Shown: in pieces, positions 1 through 6,253 of the stretch | How the letters are laid out: each line of letters opens with the position of its first letter | Position numbering within the stretch: position 1 is the first letter of the stretch | Assembly (NCBI GenBank): GCA_945907225.1 | Contig: CAMDSN010000031.1 | Coordinates: 1 to 11,037 of the forward strand | Direction: 5' to 3' | DNA from: Flavobacterium psychrophilum | Lineage (GTDB): Bacteria > Bacteroidota > Bacteroidia > Flavobacteriales > Flavobacteriaceae | DNA: 11,037 bases | The notes under the pieces: generated by a model | Database searches by the model: none | Seen by the model: only the letters and a program-made list of their open reading frames with translations | Told to the model about the DNA's origin: nothing | Position numbers and translations under genes: made by a program

Positions 1-713
1 GCAGTGCAACCCCCTTCTAAGGTTCTCAAAAACTGACGTTCTATGTAGGTACAGATTTCAGTTTCAATATCGTTGAGTTGTGAAACAGCATCAATGGTGA
101 AGCCATCATTTTCCATTACTAAAACAACCATTGCGCCTTGTGCTGGTGCCGGAATCATCCAATCGAGATTAATAAAACTATCAGGTTTTAGATTAATTCT
201 CTCTAAACCTGCTGCGGCAAAAATAGCTCCGTCCCAGTCGTTATCCTTTAATTTCTGTAGTCGGGCATTAACATTTCCACGTAAATTAACTACTTTGTGA
301 TTTGGATATTTATTCCACCAAAGGGCTTGACGGCGTAAACTACCCGTTGCAATAGTGAGAACTTCCTCATTTAAGTCTAAATTATCTTTGTGGATCAAAA
401 TATCTAAAGCAGAAGCGCGTTCTAATACTGCCGCTTGAACTATTCCATTAGGCAGAGCTGTTGGGACATCTTTCATTGAATGAACAGCAATATCAACTTT
501 TCCGCTGATCATTGCAGCGTCCAATGTCTTAGTAAAAATTCCTGTAATCCCTAACTCATACAAGGGTTTGTCAAGAATAATATCGCCATCCGATTTAATG
601 GTTATAAGTTCTGTATTATACCCTAAATTGTCAAGTTGCTTTTTAACTGTGGTGGCTTGCCAAATGGCTAATTGGCTATCTCGAGTACCTATTCGAATTG
701 TTTTTTGAGTCAC
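1..713 (-). CDS. hemC: Porphobilinogen deaminase (hydroxymethylbilane synthase), 3' end cut off by the window
   Basis: The enzyme joins four porphobilinogen molecules into hydroxymethylbilane in the cytoplasm. Reading the minus strand gives 237 complete codons with no frameshift. Visible family hallmarks are the N-terminal RIGTRDSQLAIWQ (residues 7-19), HSMKDVP with catalytic Asp82, the Arg pair in GSLRRQ (127-128), Arg145 and Arg151 in NLRGNVNARL, and EGGCT, whose Cys236 is the expected attachment site of the dipyrromethane cofactor. The window ends just after this cysteine, so most of C-terminal domain 3 is missing. I chose GTG at 711-713 because the frame stays open upstream to the hemA stop without any ATG, and because the family homology begins about six residues in. 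The gene follows hemA by 33 bp, so co-transcription is likely. No Shine-Dalgarno sequence is visible. Confidence 0.95.
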   Translation of the reverse strand, partial: MTQKTIRIGTRDSQLAIWQATTVKKQLDNLGYNTELITIKSDGDIILDKPLYELGITGIFTKTLDAAMISGKVDIAVHSMKDVPTALPNGIVQAAVLERASALDILIHKDNLDLNEEVLTIATGSLRRQALWWNKYPNHKVVNLRGNVNARLQKLKDNDWDGAIFAAAGLERINLKPDSFINLDWMIPAPAQGAMVVLVMENDGFTIDAVSQLNDIETEICTYIERQFLRTLEGGCT

Positions 714-746
714 TTTGCTTTTGTTTATCTTGTAAAAAGCAACTTT

Positions 747-2006
747 TTAAAAGGGGCTTTTTTCTTGTTCCAACTGGAATACTTTTTCAATCCATTCAAT
801 ACTTTCGTCCATAGAATCGCCTTCTTTTAAATGATTAACAAAATGATTTGTTATCTTTTGAATAATTTTACTGCTAATTATTTCAACTTGTTCTTCGTTA
901 AAATTAGCCGTTTTCTTTCGATGTTTATTTAGTTCTAATTCTTTGATTGTATTTAGCTTTACTTTCAGAGCTTGTATTGTTGGTGCAAATTTTCGATTCT
1001 TTTTCCAAATCAAGAACTCCTCTTTAATTTCTTCAATAATTGCTTCTGCCTGAGGGATATATTGTTTCCGTTTTTCAAAGGTTTCATCTGTAATTTGAGA
1101 AAGATGATCAAGATGAATTAGGGTAACGCCATGAACCTCTTGCACATTTTGATTCACATTTTTGGGAATCGATAAATCTAAAACCAATAAAGGTTTTTTT
1201 AAATTTAAAATGGTTTTATCAATAGTTGGGTTTTGAGCACCAGTGGCCACTATAACTACGTCTGCTTTTTGCAGTTCCAAATGTAAATCGGCATAATCTC
1301 TTACAATTAAATCAAGTTTTTTTGCTAATTTTTCTGCTTTATCTTTTGTTCTATTTATAAGAGTAATTTGTTCGTGTTTAGTGTGTTTCACCAGATTTTC
1401 ACAAGTATTACGCCCAATCTTTCCTGTTCCAAAAAGCAGTATATTTTTATCTGCAATATTTTCAACATTCTTAATTATGTATTGTACTGAAGCAAATGAA
1501 ATGGAAGTAGCTCCAGTTGAAATTTCTGTTTCCGTTTTAATTTTTTTACTCGCTTGAATTACAGAATTGACTAATCGCTCTAAATAAGAATTTACTAAAC
1601 CATATGATTTACTCTGATTGAACGCTATCTTTAATTGACTGATAATTTCAAAATCTCCTAAAATTTGACTGTCTAAGCCTGTTCCAACGCGAAACATATG
1701 ATTAACAGCATCTTGGTTTTTATATATATAAGCTACAGATTGGAACTCTTCAACATTACCCTTACTATTTTCACATAGTAATTTAATTAATTGATACGGA
1801 TGATTTGCAAATCCGTAAATTTCAGTTCTATTACATGTTGAAGTAACTAACAAGGATTTAATTCCTTTCGCTTCTGCTTGCATCAACAATGTGGATTTAG
1901 ATTGAGCATCAAGGCTAAACTTGCCTCTTATCTCAGCATCCGCTTTTTTATAATTTAAGCCAATAGCATAAAAAAAAGAAGGCAATGTTACATTAAAATT
2001 ATCCAT
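747..2006 (-). CDS. hemA: Glutamyl-tRNA reductase
   Basis: This enzyme reduces glutamyl-tRNA(Glu) with NADPH to glutamate-1-semialdehyde, the first committed step of the C5 route to 5-aminolevulinate and heme. The 419-residue protein has the family's usual length and layout. The catalytic domain carries the nucleophilic cysteine in TSTCNRTEIYGF (Cys58) and the conserved stretch from His103 through GTGLDSQILGDFEI. The NADPH-binding Rossmann domain has ILLFGTGKIGRNT (189-201) and the NRTKDKAEKLA segment. A helical dimerisation domain fills the C-terminal third, ending FQLEQEKSPF. It is the promoter-proximal gene of a hemA-hemC unit that diverges from an AraC-type regulator, which makes that regulator a candidate controller. 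The start is an ATG close behind a good -7 box. I see no missing key residue. Confidence 0.96.
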   Translation of the reverse strand: MDNFNVTLPSFFYAIGLNYKKADAEIRGKFSLDAQSKSTLLMQAEAKGIKSLLVTSTCNRTEIYGFANHPYQLIKLLCENSKGNVEEFQSVAYIYKNQDAVNHMFRVGTGLDSQILGDFEIISQLKIAFNQSKSYGLVNSYLERLVNSVIQASKKIKTETEISTGATSISFASVQYIIKNVENIADKNILLFGTGKIGRNTCENLVKHTKHEQITLINRTKDKAEKLAKKLDLIVRDYADLHLELQKADVVIVATGAQNPTIDKTILNLKKPLLVLDLSIPKNVNQNVQEVHGVTLIHLDHLSQITDETFEKRKQYIPQAEAIIEEIKEEFLIWKKNRKFAPTIQALKVKLNTIKELELNKHRKKTANFNEEQVEIISSKIIQKITNHFVNHLKEGDSMDESIEWIEKVFQLEQEKSPF

Positions 2007-2031
2007 TGTTAACCAAACTTAAAAAGTTGAA

Positions 2032-2039
2032 CAAAACTA
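2032..2039 (-). promoter_or_regulatory. Candidate flavobacterial -7 box for hemA-hemC
   Basis: Read on the minus strand, the sequence is TAGTTTTG, a perfect match to the flavobacterial -7 consensus TAnnTTTG. It lies 25 bp before the hemA ATG, implying a leader of about 20 nt. The matching -33 TTG is not present; the nearest candidate is a TTT with a 17-bp spacer (2057-2059). This is a motif match only, in AT-rich DNA. Confidence 0.4.
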
Positions 2040-2083
2040 TTGCTAACTATCTTAAAAAAGTAACGCTAAAAGTACTTTTTGTG

Positions 2084-2094
2084 TCGCTATGCGA
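2084..2094. repeat. Short dyad TCGC-TAT-GCGA in the hemA/araC divergent region
   Basis: Four-base arms flank a 3-bp centre, giving the only G+C-rich spot in an otherwise very AT-rich 227-bp spacer. It overlaps the left copy of a 10-bp sequence (2091-2100) that recurs inverted at 2223-2232. The 8-mer TCGCTATG also occurs here (2084-2091) and across the araC start (2229-2236). An operator role is inferred from the position only. Confidence 0.35.
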
Positions 2095-2100
2095 TATTTT
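2091..2100. repeat. Left half of a 10-bp inverted pair (GCGATATTTT)
   Basis: Exact reverse complement of AAAATATCGC at 2223-2232, with 122 bp between the copies. Both lie in the spacer between divergently transcribed hemA and the AraC-type gene, so this is a possible regulator half-site. No binding evidence exists in the sequence itself. Confidence 0.35.
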
Positions 2101-2113
2101 AGATACTAAATCT

Positions 2114-2141
2114 TATTTTTGCATTATTTTTTATAAATTTG
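2114..2141 (+). promoter_or_regulatory. Two candidate -7 boxes upstream of the AraC-type gene
   Basis: TATTTTTG (2114-2121) and TAAATTTG (2134-2141) both match the TAnnTTTG consensus exactly on the plus strand. Neither has a TTG at the preferred 17-19 bp upstream. If either is used, the leader to the ATG at 2234 would be roughly 85-110 nt, long enough to include the right-hand 10-bp repeat. In DNA this AT-rich, one of them could be a chance match. Confidence 0.3.
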
Positions 2142-2222
2142 TAATGAAAATAAGGGAAGTTTACTTTTATATATAGATTGATTCTAAATAATTCCTTTAT
2201 ATCACCTAAATAAAATTAGATA

Positions 2223-2232
2223 AAAATATCGC
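2223..2232. repeat. Right half of a 10-bp inverted pair (AAAATATCGC), abutting the araC start
   Basis: Reverse complement of 2091-2100. It ends one base before the ATG at 2234, so a protein bound here would block expression of the regulator gene. This would suit autorepression but is inference from position. Confidence 0.35.
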
Positions 2233-2233
2233 T

Positions 2234-3106
2234 ATGAGTTCTCAGGAAATTATTACAATTGAAGATGATTTTATTTTAATTCGGTTGCAAAGTGATGAAA
2301 ATGAAAGTTTTCATGTTAAAAAACATATAAATCAGGGGCTTATACAGTTCCATTTTGGAATTAAGGGGAAAGCAAAATTTGTTTTTAACGAGGGGAATTA
2401 TGCGTTGGAACTGAAAGAAGAAAAATCATTGCTTTTTTATAACCCTCAAAAGGAACTTCCTTTAAATTTGGAACTAGCACCAAATTCATGGGCAATAGCT
2501 GTTATTATTTCCATTCAAAAATTTCACAGCCTTTTTTCAAAAGACGCAAGCCATATTCCTTTTTTGAGTGAAGAAAACAAGGATCTAAAATACTATAAAG
2601 AAAATGATATAAGTCCATCAATGGCAATTGTTTTAAGTCAATTGTTTCATTACAATTTAAATCCATCTATCAAAAATTTGTATTATAAAGGAAAAGGATA
2701 TGAATTATTAAGTTTGTACTTCAATCGTTCTGAAGATCCAAATGCCGAACAATGTCCCTTTTTAATTGATGAGGAAAATGTATTTAAGATAAAAAAAGCA
2801 AAAGAAATAATTATTGAAAACATGTCTGAGCCACCCGGGTTAGAAGACCTATCTGATCAAGTTGGATTAAGCCTTAAAAAATTAAAAATGGGCTTCAAAC
2901 AAATTTATGGGGATACCGTTTATGGATATCTATTTGATTATAAAATGAATTATGCACGACAGCTATTAGACAGTGGGTCATATAATGTAAATGAAGTGGG
3001 TTTAAAAATAGGTTATAGCACCGGAAGTCACTTTATTGCTGCCTTCAAAAAAAAATTTGCTACAACACCCAAGAAATATTTAATGTCACTTAATCAAAAC
3101 ACATAA
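2234..3106 (+). CDS. AraC-family transcriptional regulator, probably controlling heme or iron genes
   Basis: This is a 290-residue DNA-binding regulator. The N-terminal ~165 residues are mostly beta-type sequence with alternating hydrophobic residues (for example GLIQFHFGIKGKAKFVF, 35-51), consistent with a ligand-sensing cupin-like domain. The C-terminal ~100 residues form a standard AraC domain with two helix-turn-helix units: LEDLSDQVGLSLKKLKMGFKQIYG (about 203-226) and VNEVGLKIGYSTGSHFIAAFKKKF (about 252-275), followed by the signature TTPKKYL. The general layout recalls PchR-type regulators, which respond to iron-siderophores, but the effector cannot be read from the sequence. It diverges from hemA-hemC and lies 25 bp before hemH, so control of heme synthesis in response to iron or heme is a reasonable inference. 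The start ATG is the first in frame after an A/T-rich leader. Confidence 0.85.
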   Translation: MSSQEIITIEDDFILIRLQSDENESFHVKKHINQGLIQFHFGIKGKAKFVFNEGNYALELKEEKSLLFYNPQKELPLNLELAPNSWAIAVIISIQKFHSLFSKDASHIPFLSEENKDLKYYKENDISPSMAIVLSQLFHYNLNPSIKNLYYKGKGYELLSLYFNRSEDPNAEQCPFLIDEENVFKIKKAKEIIIENMSEPPGLEDLSDQVGLSLKKLKMGFKQIYGDTVYGYLFDYKMNYARQLLDSGSYNVNEVGLKIGYSTGSHFIAAFKKKFATTPKKYLMSLNQNT

Positions 3107-3131
3107 AAACCTGAAATTTAAAAACAAAAAA

Positions 3132-4145
3132 ATGAAAGGAGTATTATTAGTTAATTTGGGATCGCCCGAGAGCCCAACTGCAAAAGATGTAAAACCCTAT
3201 TTAGACGAATTCTTGATGGATAAATACGTAATAGATGTTCCCTATTTTTTAAGAGCTTTACTTGTTCGGGGAATTATATTACAAACCAGACCCAAAAAAT
3301 CTGCTGAGGCCTATGCCCGGATTTGGACTGATGAAGGATCTCCATTAATTGTAATTTCAAAAAAGATGCACAAAAAAGTGCAAAACTTAGTTAATATCCC
3401 CGTTGCTTTAGCAATGCGTTATGGAACAATAACCATAATGAAAGGGCTTCAAGAATTACATGAAAAAGGGGTGAATGAGGTTTTGCTTTTTCCATTATAT
3501 CCGCAACATGCAATGGCATCAACAACAACAATATTAGTTTTAGCTGAAGAGTTGAGAGCAAAGCATTTTCCAGAAATGAAATTTACCATAGTCCCCGCTT
3601 TTTACAATAAACCCGATTATATAGAAACTTTAGCCAATTCTATTAAAAAACATTTGGAAGGGTTTAGTTATGACCATTTGCTATTTTCTTATCATGGCGT
3701 TCCAAAACGGCATATTCGTAAAACGGATATTACAAAATCACATTGTAAAATTGATTTTTCTTGCTGCCACACTCCGTCACCTGCACATGAATTTTGTTAT
3801 AGTCATCAATGCTATGAAACTACAAAACAAGTAGTTAAATTGCTTGGAATCCCTGAAGGAAAATACAGCCAAACTTTCCAATCTCGATTAGCCGGAGATA
3901 AATGGCTGACCCCCTATACTGATGTTGAAATTAATAAGATGCCTAAAAAAGGGATAAAAAAATTAGCTGTGGTTACACCGGCTTTTGTTTCGGATTGTTT
4001 AGAAACTTTAGAAGAAATTGCAATGGAGGCAAATGAAGAGTTTTTGCATAACGGTGGTGAAGAGTTTAAAGCAGTTCCATGCTTGAATGATGAAGATGAG
4101 TGGTGTGGCGTTGTTTCAAATTGGATTAAAGGATGGAATAGCTAA
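3132..4145 (+). CDS. hemH: Ferrochelatase
   Basis: The enzyme inserts Fe2+ into the porphyrin macrocycle in the last step of heme synthesis. The 337-residue protein begins with the typical KGVLLVNLGSPESPT and includes PLYPQHAMAST (121-131), LLFSYHGVPKRHIRKTD with the metal-site His188, YSQTFQSRLAGDKWLTPYTD, and TPAFVSDCLETLEEI, where Glu291 aligns with the conserved active-site glutamate. Cys289 replaces the histidine found there in animal enzymes, as is common in bacteria. A cysteine-rich stretch (Cys205, 211, 212, 222, 227) lies just after the catalytic histidine and could hold an iron-sulfur cluster. No C-terminal extension is present. The stop codon overlaps the hemJ start by one base. 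The A-rich run before the ATG replaces a Shine-Dalgarno sequence. Confidence 0.97.
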   Translation: MKGVLLVNLGSPESPTAKDVKPYLDEFLMDKYVIDVPYFLRALLVRGIILQTRPKKSAEAYARIWTDEGSPLIVISKKMHKKVQNLVNIPVALAMRYGTITIMKGLQELHEKGVNEVLLFPLYPQHAMASTTTILVLAEELRAKHFPEMKFTIVPAFYNKPDYIETLANSIKKHLEGFSYDHLLFSYHGVPKRHIRKTDITKSHCKIDFSCCHTPSPAHEFCYSHQCYETTKQVVKLLGIPEGKYSQTFQSRLAGDKWLTPYTDVEINKMPKKGIKKLAVVTPAFVSDCLETLEEIAMEANEEFLHNGGEEFKAVPCLNDEDEWCGVVSNWIKGWNS

Positions 4146-4690
4146 TGGAACTCTATAATTACATAAAATCGCTGCATCTTATATTTGTTATCACATGGTT
4201 TGCAGGGTTGTTTTATATTGTTCGCTTATTTGTCTATCAAATTGAAGCCAATCAAAAACCTGAGGCCGAAAAAGAAATTTTACAAAAACAATATAAAATT
4301 ATGACCTACCGATTATGGTATATCATAACGTGGCCAAGCGCAGTTTTAGCAATTTTATTTGCTTTTTGGTTATTGTTACTAATGCCAAGTTGGCTGCTAA
4401 TGCCTTGGATGCATGTTAAATTGGGATTTGTAGTTTTATTAATTGCCTATCATATAAAATGTCAGCTAATTTACAAGGAGCTTCAAAATGATATTTTTAA
4501 ATACTCCTCCAACTTTATGCGATTGTGGAATGAAGGGGCAACCATTATACTATTTGCTGTTGTATTTTTAGTAATTCTAAAGAATGCGGTCAATTGGATA
4601 TATGGTGTTTTAGGAATTGTACTATTTTCCATTCTAATTATGTTAGGATTTAAATTTTATAAAAAAATTAGACAAAGAAATAAATCGTGA
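4145..4690 (+). CDS. hemJ: Protoporphyrinogen IX oxidase, HemJ type (membrane protein)
   Basis: HemJ oxidises protoporphyrinogen IX to protoporphyrin IX, the substrate of the HemH enzyme encoded immediately upstream. The 181-residue protein is strongly hydrophobic. It opens with the family pattern SLHLIFVITWFAGLFYIVRLFVY (9-31) containing His11, and has WMHVKLGFVVLLIAYH (88-103) with His90 and Lys92, plus MRLWNEGATIILF (125-137). I place membrane segments at about 7-27, 58-80, 88-108, 130-147 and 150-170. The last one is followed by a basic tail (KFYKKIRQRNKS) and extends beyond the four-helix core typical of shorter proteobacterial HemJ proteins. The start is fixed by the TAATG overlap with the hemH stop, which suggests translational coupling. 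It could be labelled a CopD-like protein by weak similarity, but the hem context and motifs favour HemJ. Confidence 0.9.
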   Translation: MELYNYIKSLHLIFVITWFAGLFYIVRLFVYQIEANQKPEAEKEILQKQYKIMTYRLWYIITWPSAVLAILFAFWLLLLMPSWLLMPWMHVKLGFVVLLIAYHIKCQLIYKELQNDIFKYSSNFMRLWNEGATIILFAVVFLVILKNAVNWIYGVLGIVLFSILIMLGFKFYKKIRQRNKS

Positions 4691-4703
4691 CCTGATTATT
4701 AAA

Positions 4704-4719
4704 ATTTAACAAAATAAAT
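4704..4719 (+). repeat. 16-bp element ATTTAACAAAATAAAT, copy 1
   Basis: Identical to 6215-6230. This copy lies between hemJ and the histidine kinase gene and ends 24 nt before the kinase ATG. The outer five bases on each side are inverted repeats of each other (ATTTA / TAAAT) around a 6-bp centre. The role is unknown; it may be an internal promoter part, protein site or translation-initiation element. Confidence 0.6.
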
Positions 4720-4722
4720 TTG
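4715..4722 (+). promoter_or_regulatory. Candidate internal -7 box before the histidine kinase gene
   Basis: TAAATTTG is an exact match to the flavobacterial -7 consensus and overlaps the 3' part of the 16-bp element. There is no TTG 17-19 bp upstream, so the match is incomplete. If real, it would allow the kinase and hydratase genes to be expressed apart from the heme genes, with a leader of about 15-20 nt. Confidence 0.3.
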
Positions 4723-4743
4723 CCTTAAAGAATAAAAGATACA

Positions 4744-6213
4744 ATGCAAATAAACTTCAAAATGTCTATGCTATCGCTTCGAATTCGGATTTTCCTTTCG
4801 ATGATAATTTTGATTGTTATTGCCTCCATTTTAATGGCCTCTATTTCTGTAATTCAATTTAAAAATGAGGCTAAAGAATATCATCAAGAACGCCTAGATA
4901 GAAAAGAGTTTGCTATAAAAGAACACATCAATTATGTACTCACAAATACCACATATCCGCTAACCGAAAAAAATCTACCCTTAATTTTTAAGGATAAAAT
5001 TCATGAATTAGCTGACATTCATAACTTAGAAATTAATATATATGGATTAGATGGGAAGTTGTTAAAATCATCTAAAGGGACTTTTTCAGTAGATAAAGTT
5101 GCACCACCAGTTCCCAATTATGTCTTAAAACTCGTTCAGTCATCTGTAGAAAAAAGATATGTTGATATTAAAAACATAAAGGGAGTTAAAAATAGATCTT
5201 CATATAGTCAAATTAAAGACGATAAATTCAAAGCTTTAGGAATATTAAACATCCCATACGTTGAAGATGACGGATTTTATGAAAGTGAGCTGCAACAATT
5301 TTTATTGCGTTTAGGGCAAGTGTATTCTTTTATGTTAATTATTGCATTTGCTTTAGCCTATTTTTTAGCCAGTTATATTACGAAATCTTTAAAAACAATT
5401 TCTGATAAAATTAATGAAACGAGCCTCAACCAAAAAAATGAAAAAATTGTAATTGAAGCAAATAGCCGAGAGATTAATTCATTGATAAGCGCTTATAATA
5501 AAATGGTTGATAAATTAGAAGAAAGTGCAGCAATGTTAGCACAAAGTGAGCGGGAACAAGCATGGCGCGAAATGGCAAAACAAGTGGCGCATGAAATTAA
5601 AAATCCGTTAACGCCAATGCGACTAACCGTACAAAGTTTTCAGCGTAAATTTGACATTAATGACTCCGAATTAAAACAAAAACTCAATGATTATTCAAAA
5701 ACATTAATTCAGCAAATTGATACGATGAGTGCTGTTGCCTCGGCTTTTTCAAACTTTGCTTCAATGCCAGCACAACAAAATGAAACCTTAAATGTTGTGC
5801 AAGTAGTAGAATTGGCTTTAGATATATTTAATGAAGATTTTATTGTATTCAAAAGCAATAAAGAAAATGTAATTTCAAAATTAGACAGGACACAATTAAT
5901 CCGAATTATTACCAATTTGGTTAAAAATGCGATCCAATCAATTCCTGAAGAACAGTCTGAGAAAGAAATTTTAGTTACTGTAAGTGAGGAAGAAGATTCA
6001 GTGATAATTGCTGTTAAAGACAACGGCGTTGGAATTGATTACCCAAATAGAGAATTTGTTTTTGAACCAAAATTCACAACAAAAACAAGTGGCATGGGAC
6101 TAGGGCTTGGAATTATAAAAAATATTATAGAAAATTACAAAGGAACAATTACATTTGAAACCGAAGTTGGAAAAGGGTCAACATTTGTTGTTTCACTTCC
6201 AATTGTTAAGTAG
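4744..6213 (+). CDS. Membrane sensor histidine kinase with HAMP domain (NtrY-like)
   Basis: This is a 489-residue inner-membrane kinase. A first membrane segment (about 14-36) and a second (about 192-213) bracket a periplasmic sensor region of about 150 residues with no motif I recognise. A HAMP linker follows (about 210-265), beginning SYITKSLKTISDKI. The dimerisation domain has the phosphoacceptor H-box VAHEIKNPLTPMRL (His283), and the ATPase domain has the N-box NLVKNAIQSI (Asn395), G1 box DNGVGID (426-432), F-box FEPKFTT (440-446) and G2 box GMGLGLGI (450-457). The HEIKNPLTPM form resembles the NtrY/FixL group. All catalytic motifs are intact. No response regulator lies beside it, so it is an orphan here. 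An alternative start at Met7 (4762) is possible, but the upstream ATG keeps the spacing to the 16-bp element. Confidence 0.93.
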   Translation: MQINFKMSMLSLRIRIFLSMIILIVIASILMASISVIQFKNEAKEYHQERLDRKEFAIKEHINYVLTNTTYPLTEKNLPLIFKDKIHELADIHNLEINIYGLDGKLLKSSKGTFSVDKVAPPVPNYVLKLVQSSVEKRYVDIKNIKGVKNRSSYSQIKDDKFKALGILNIPYVEDDGFYESELQQFLLRLGQVYSFMLIIAFALAYFLASYITKSLKTISDKINETSLNQKNEKIVIEANSREINSLISAYNKMVDKLEESAAMLAQSEREQAWREMAKQVAHEIKNPLTPMRLTVQSFQRKFDINDSELKQKLNDYSKTLIQQIDTMSAVASAFSNFASMPAQQNETLNVVQVVELALDIFNEDFIVFKSNKENVISKLDRTQLIRIITNLVKNAIQSIPEEQSEKEILVTVSEEEDSVIIAVKDNGVGIDYPNREFVFEPKFTTKTSGMGLGLGIIKNIIENYKGTITFETEVGKGSTFVVSLPIVK

Positions 6214-6214
6214 C

Positions 6215-6230
6215 ATTTAACAAAATAAAT
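6215..6230 (+). repeat. 16-bp element ATTTAACAAAATAAAT, copy 2
   Basis: Identical to 4704-4719. It begins one base after the kinase stop codon and ends 23 nt before the hydratase ATG, nearly the same distance from the start codon as copy 1. Here the -7-like TTTG extension is absent, so a shared promoter box cannot explain the identity. Confidence 0.6.
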
Positions 6231-6253
6231 CATTGTAATAAAAATATCAAAAT

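Noticed and set aside
73..300. Plus-strand 75-codon open frame
   Set aside because: It lies antisense inside hemC, whose minus-strand reading has continuous family motifs; the composition is that of a shadow frame.
4145..4690. Copper resistance protein CopD as the identity of the gene after hemH
   Set aside because: The N-terminal HLIFVITWFAGLFYIVRLF and WMHVKLG blocks are HemJ hallmarks, and the gene overlaps hemH.
5709..6023. Minus-strand 104-codon open frame within the kinase gene
   Set aside because: It is antisense to the kinase ATPase region and is Ser/Thr-rich with no recognisable motif.
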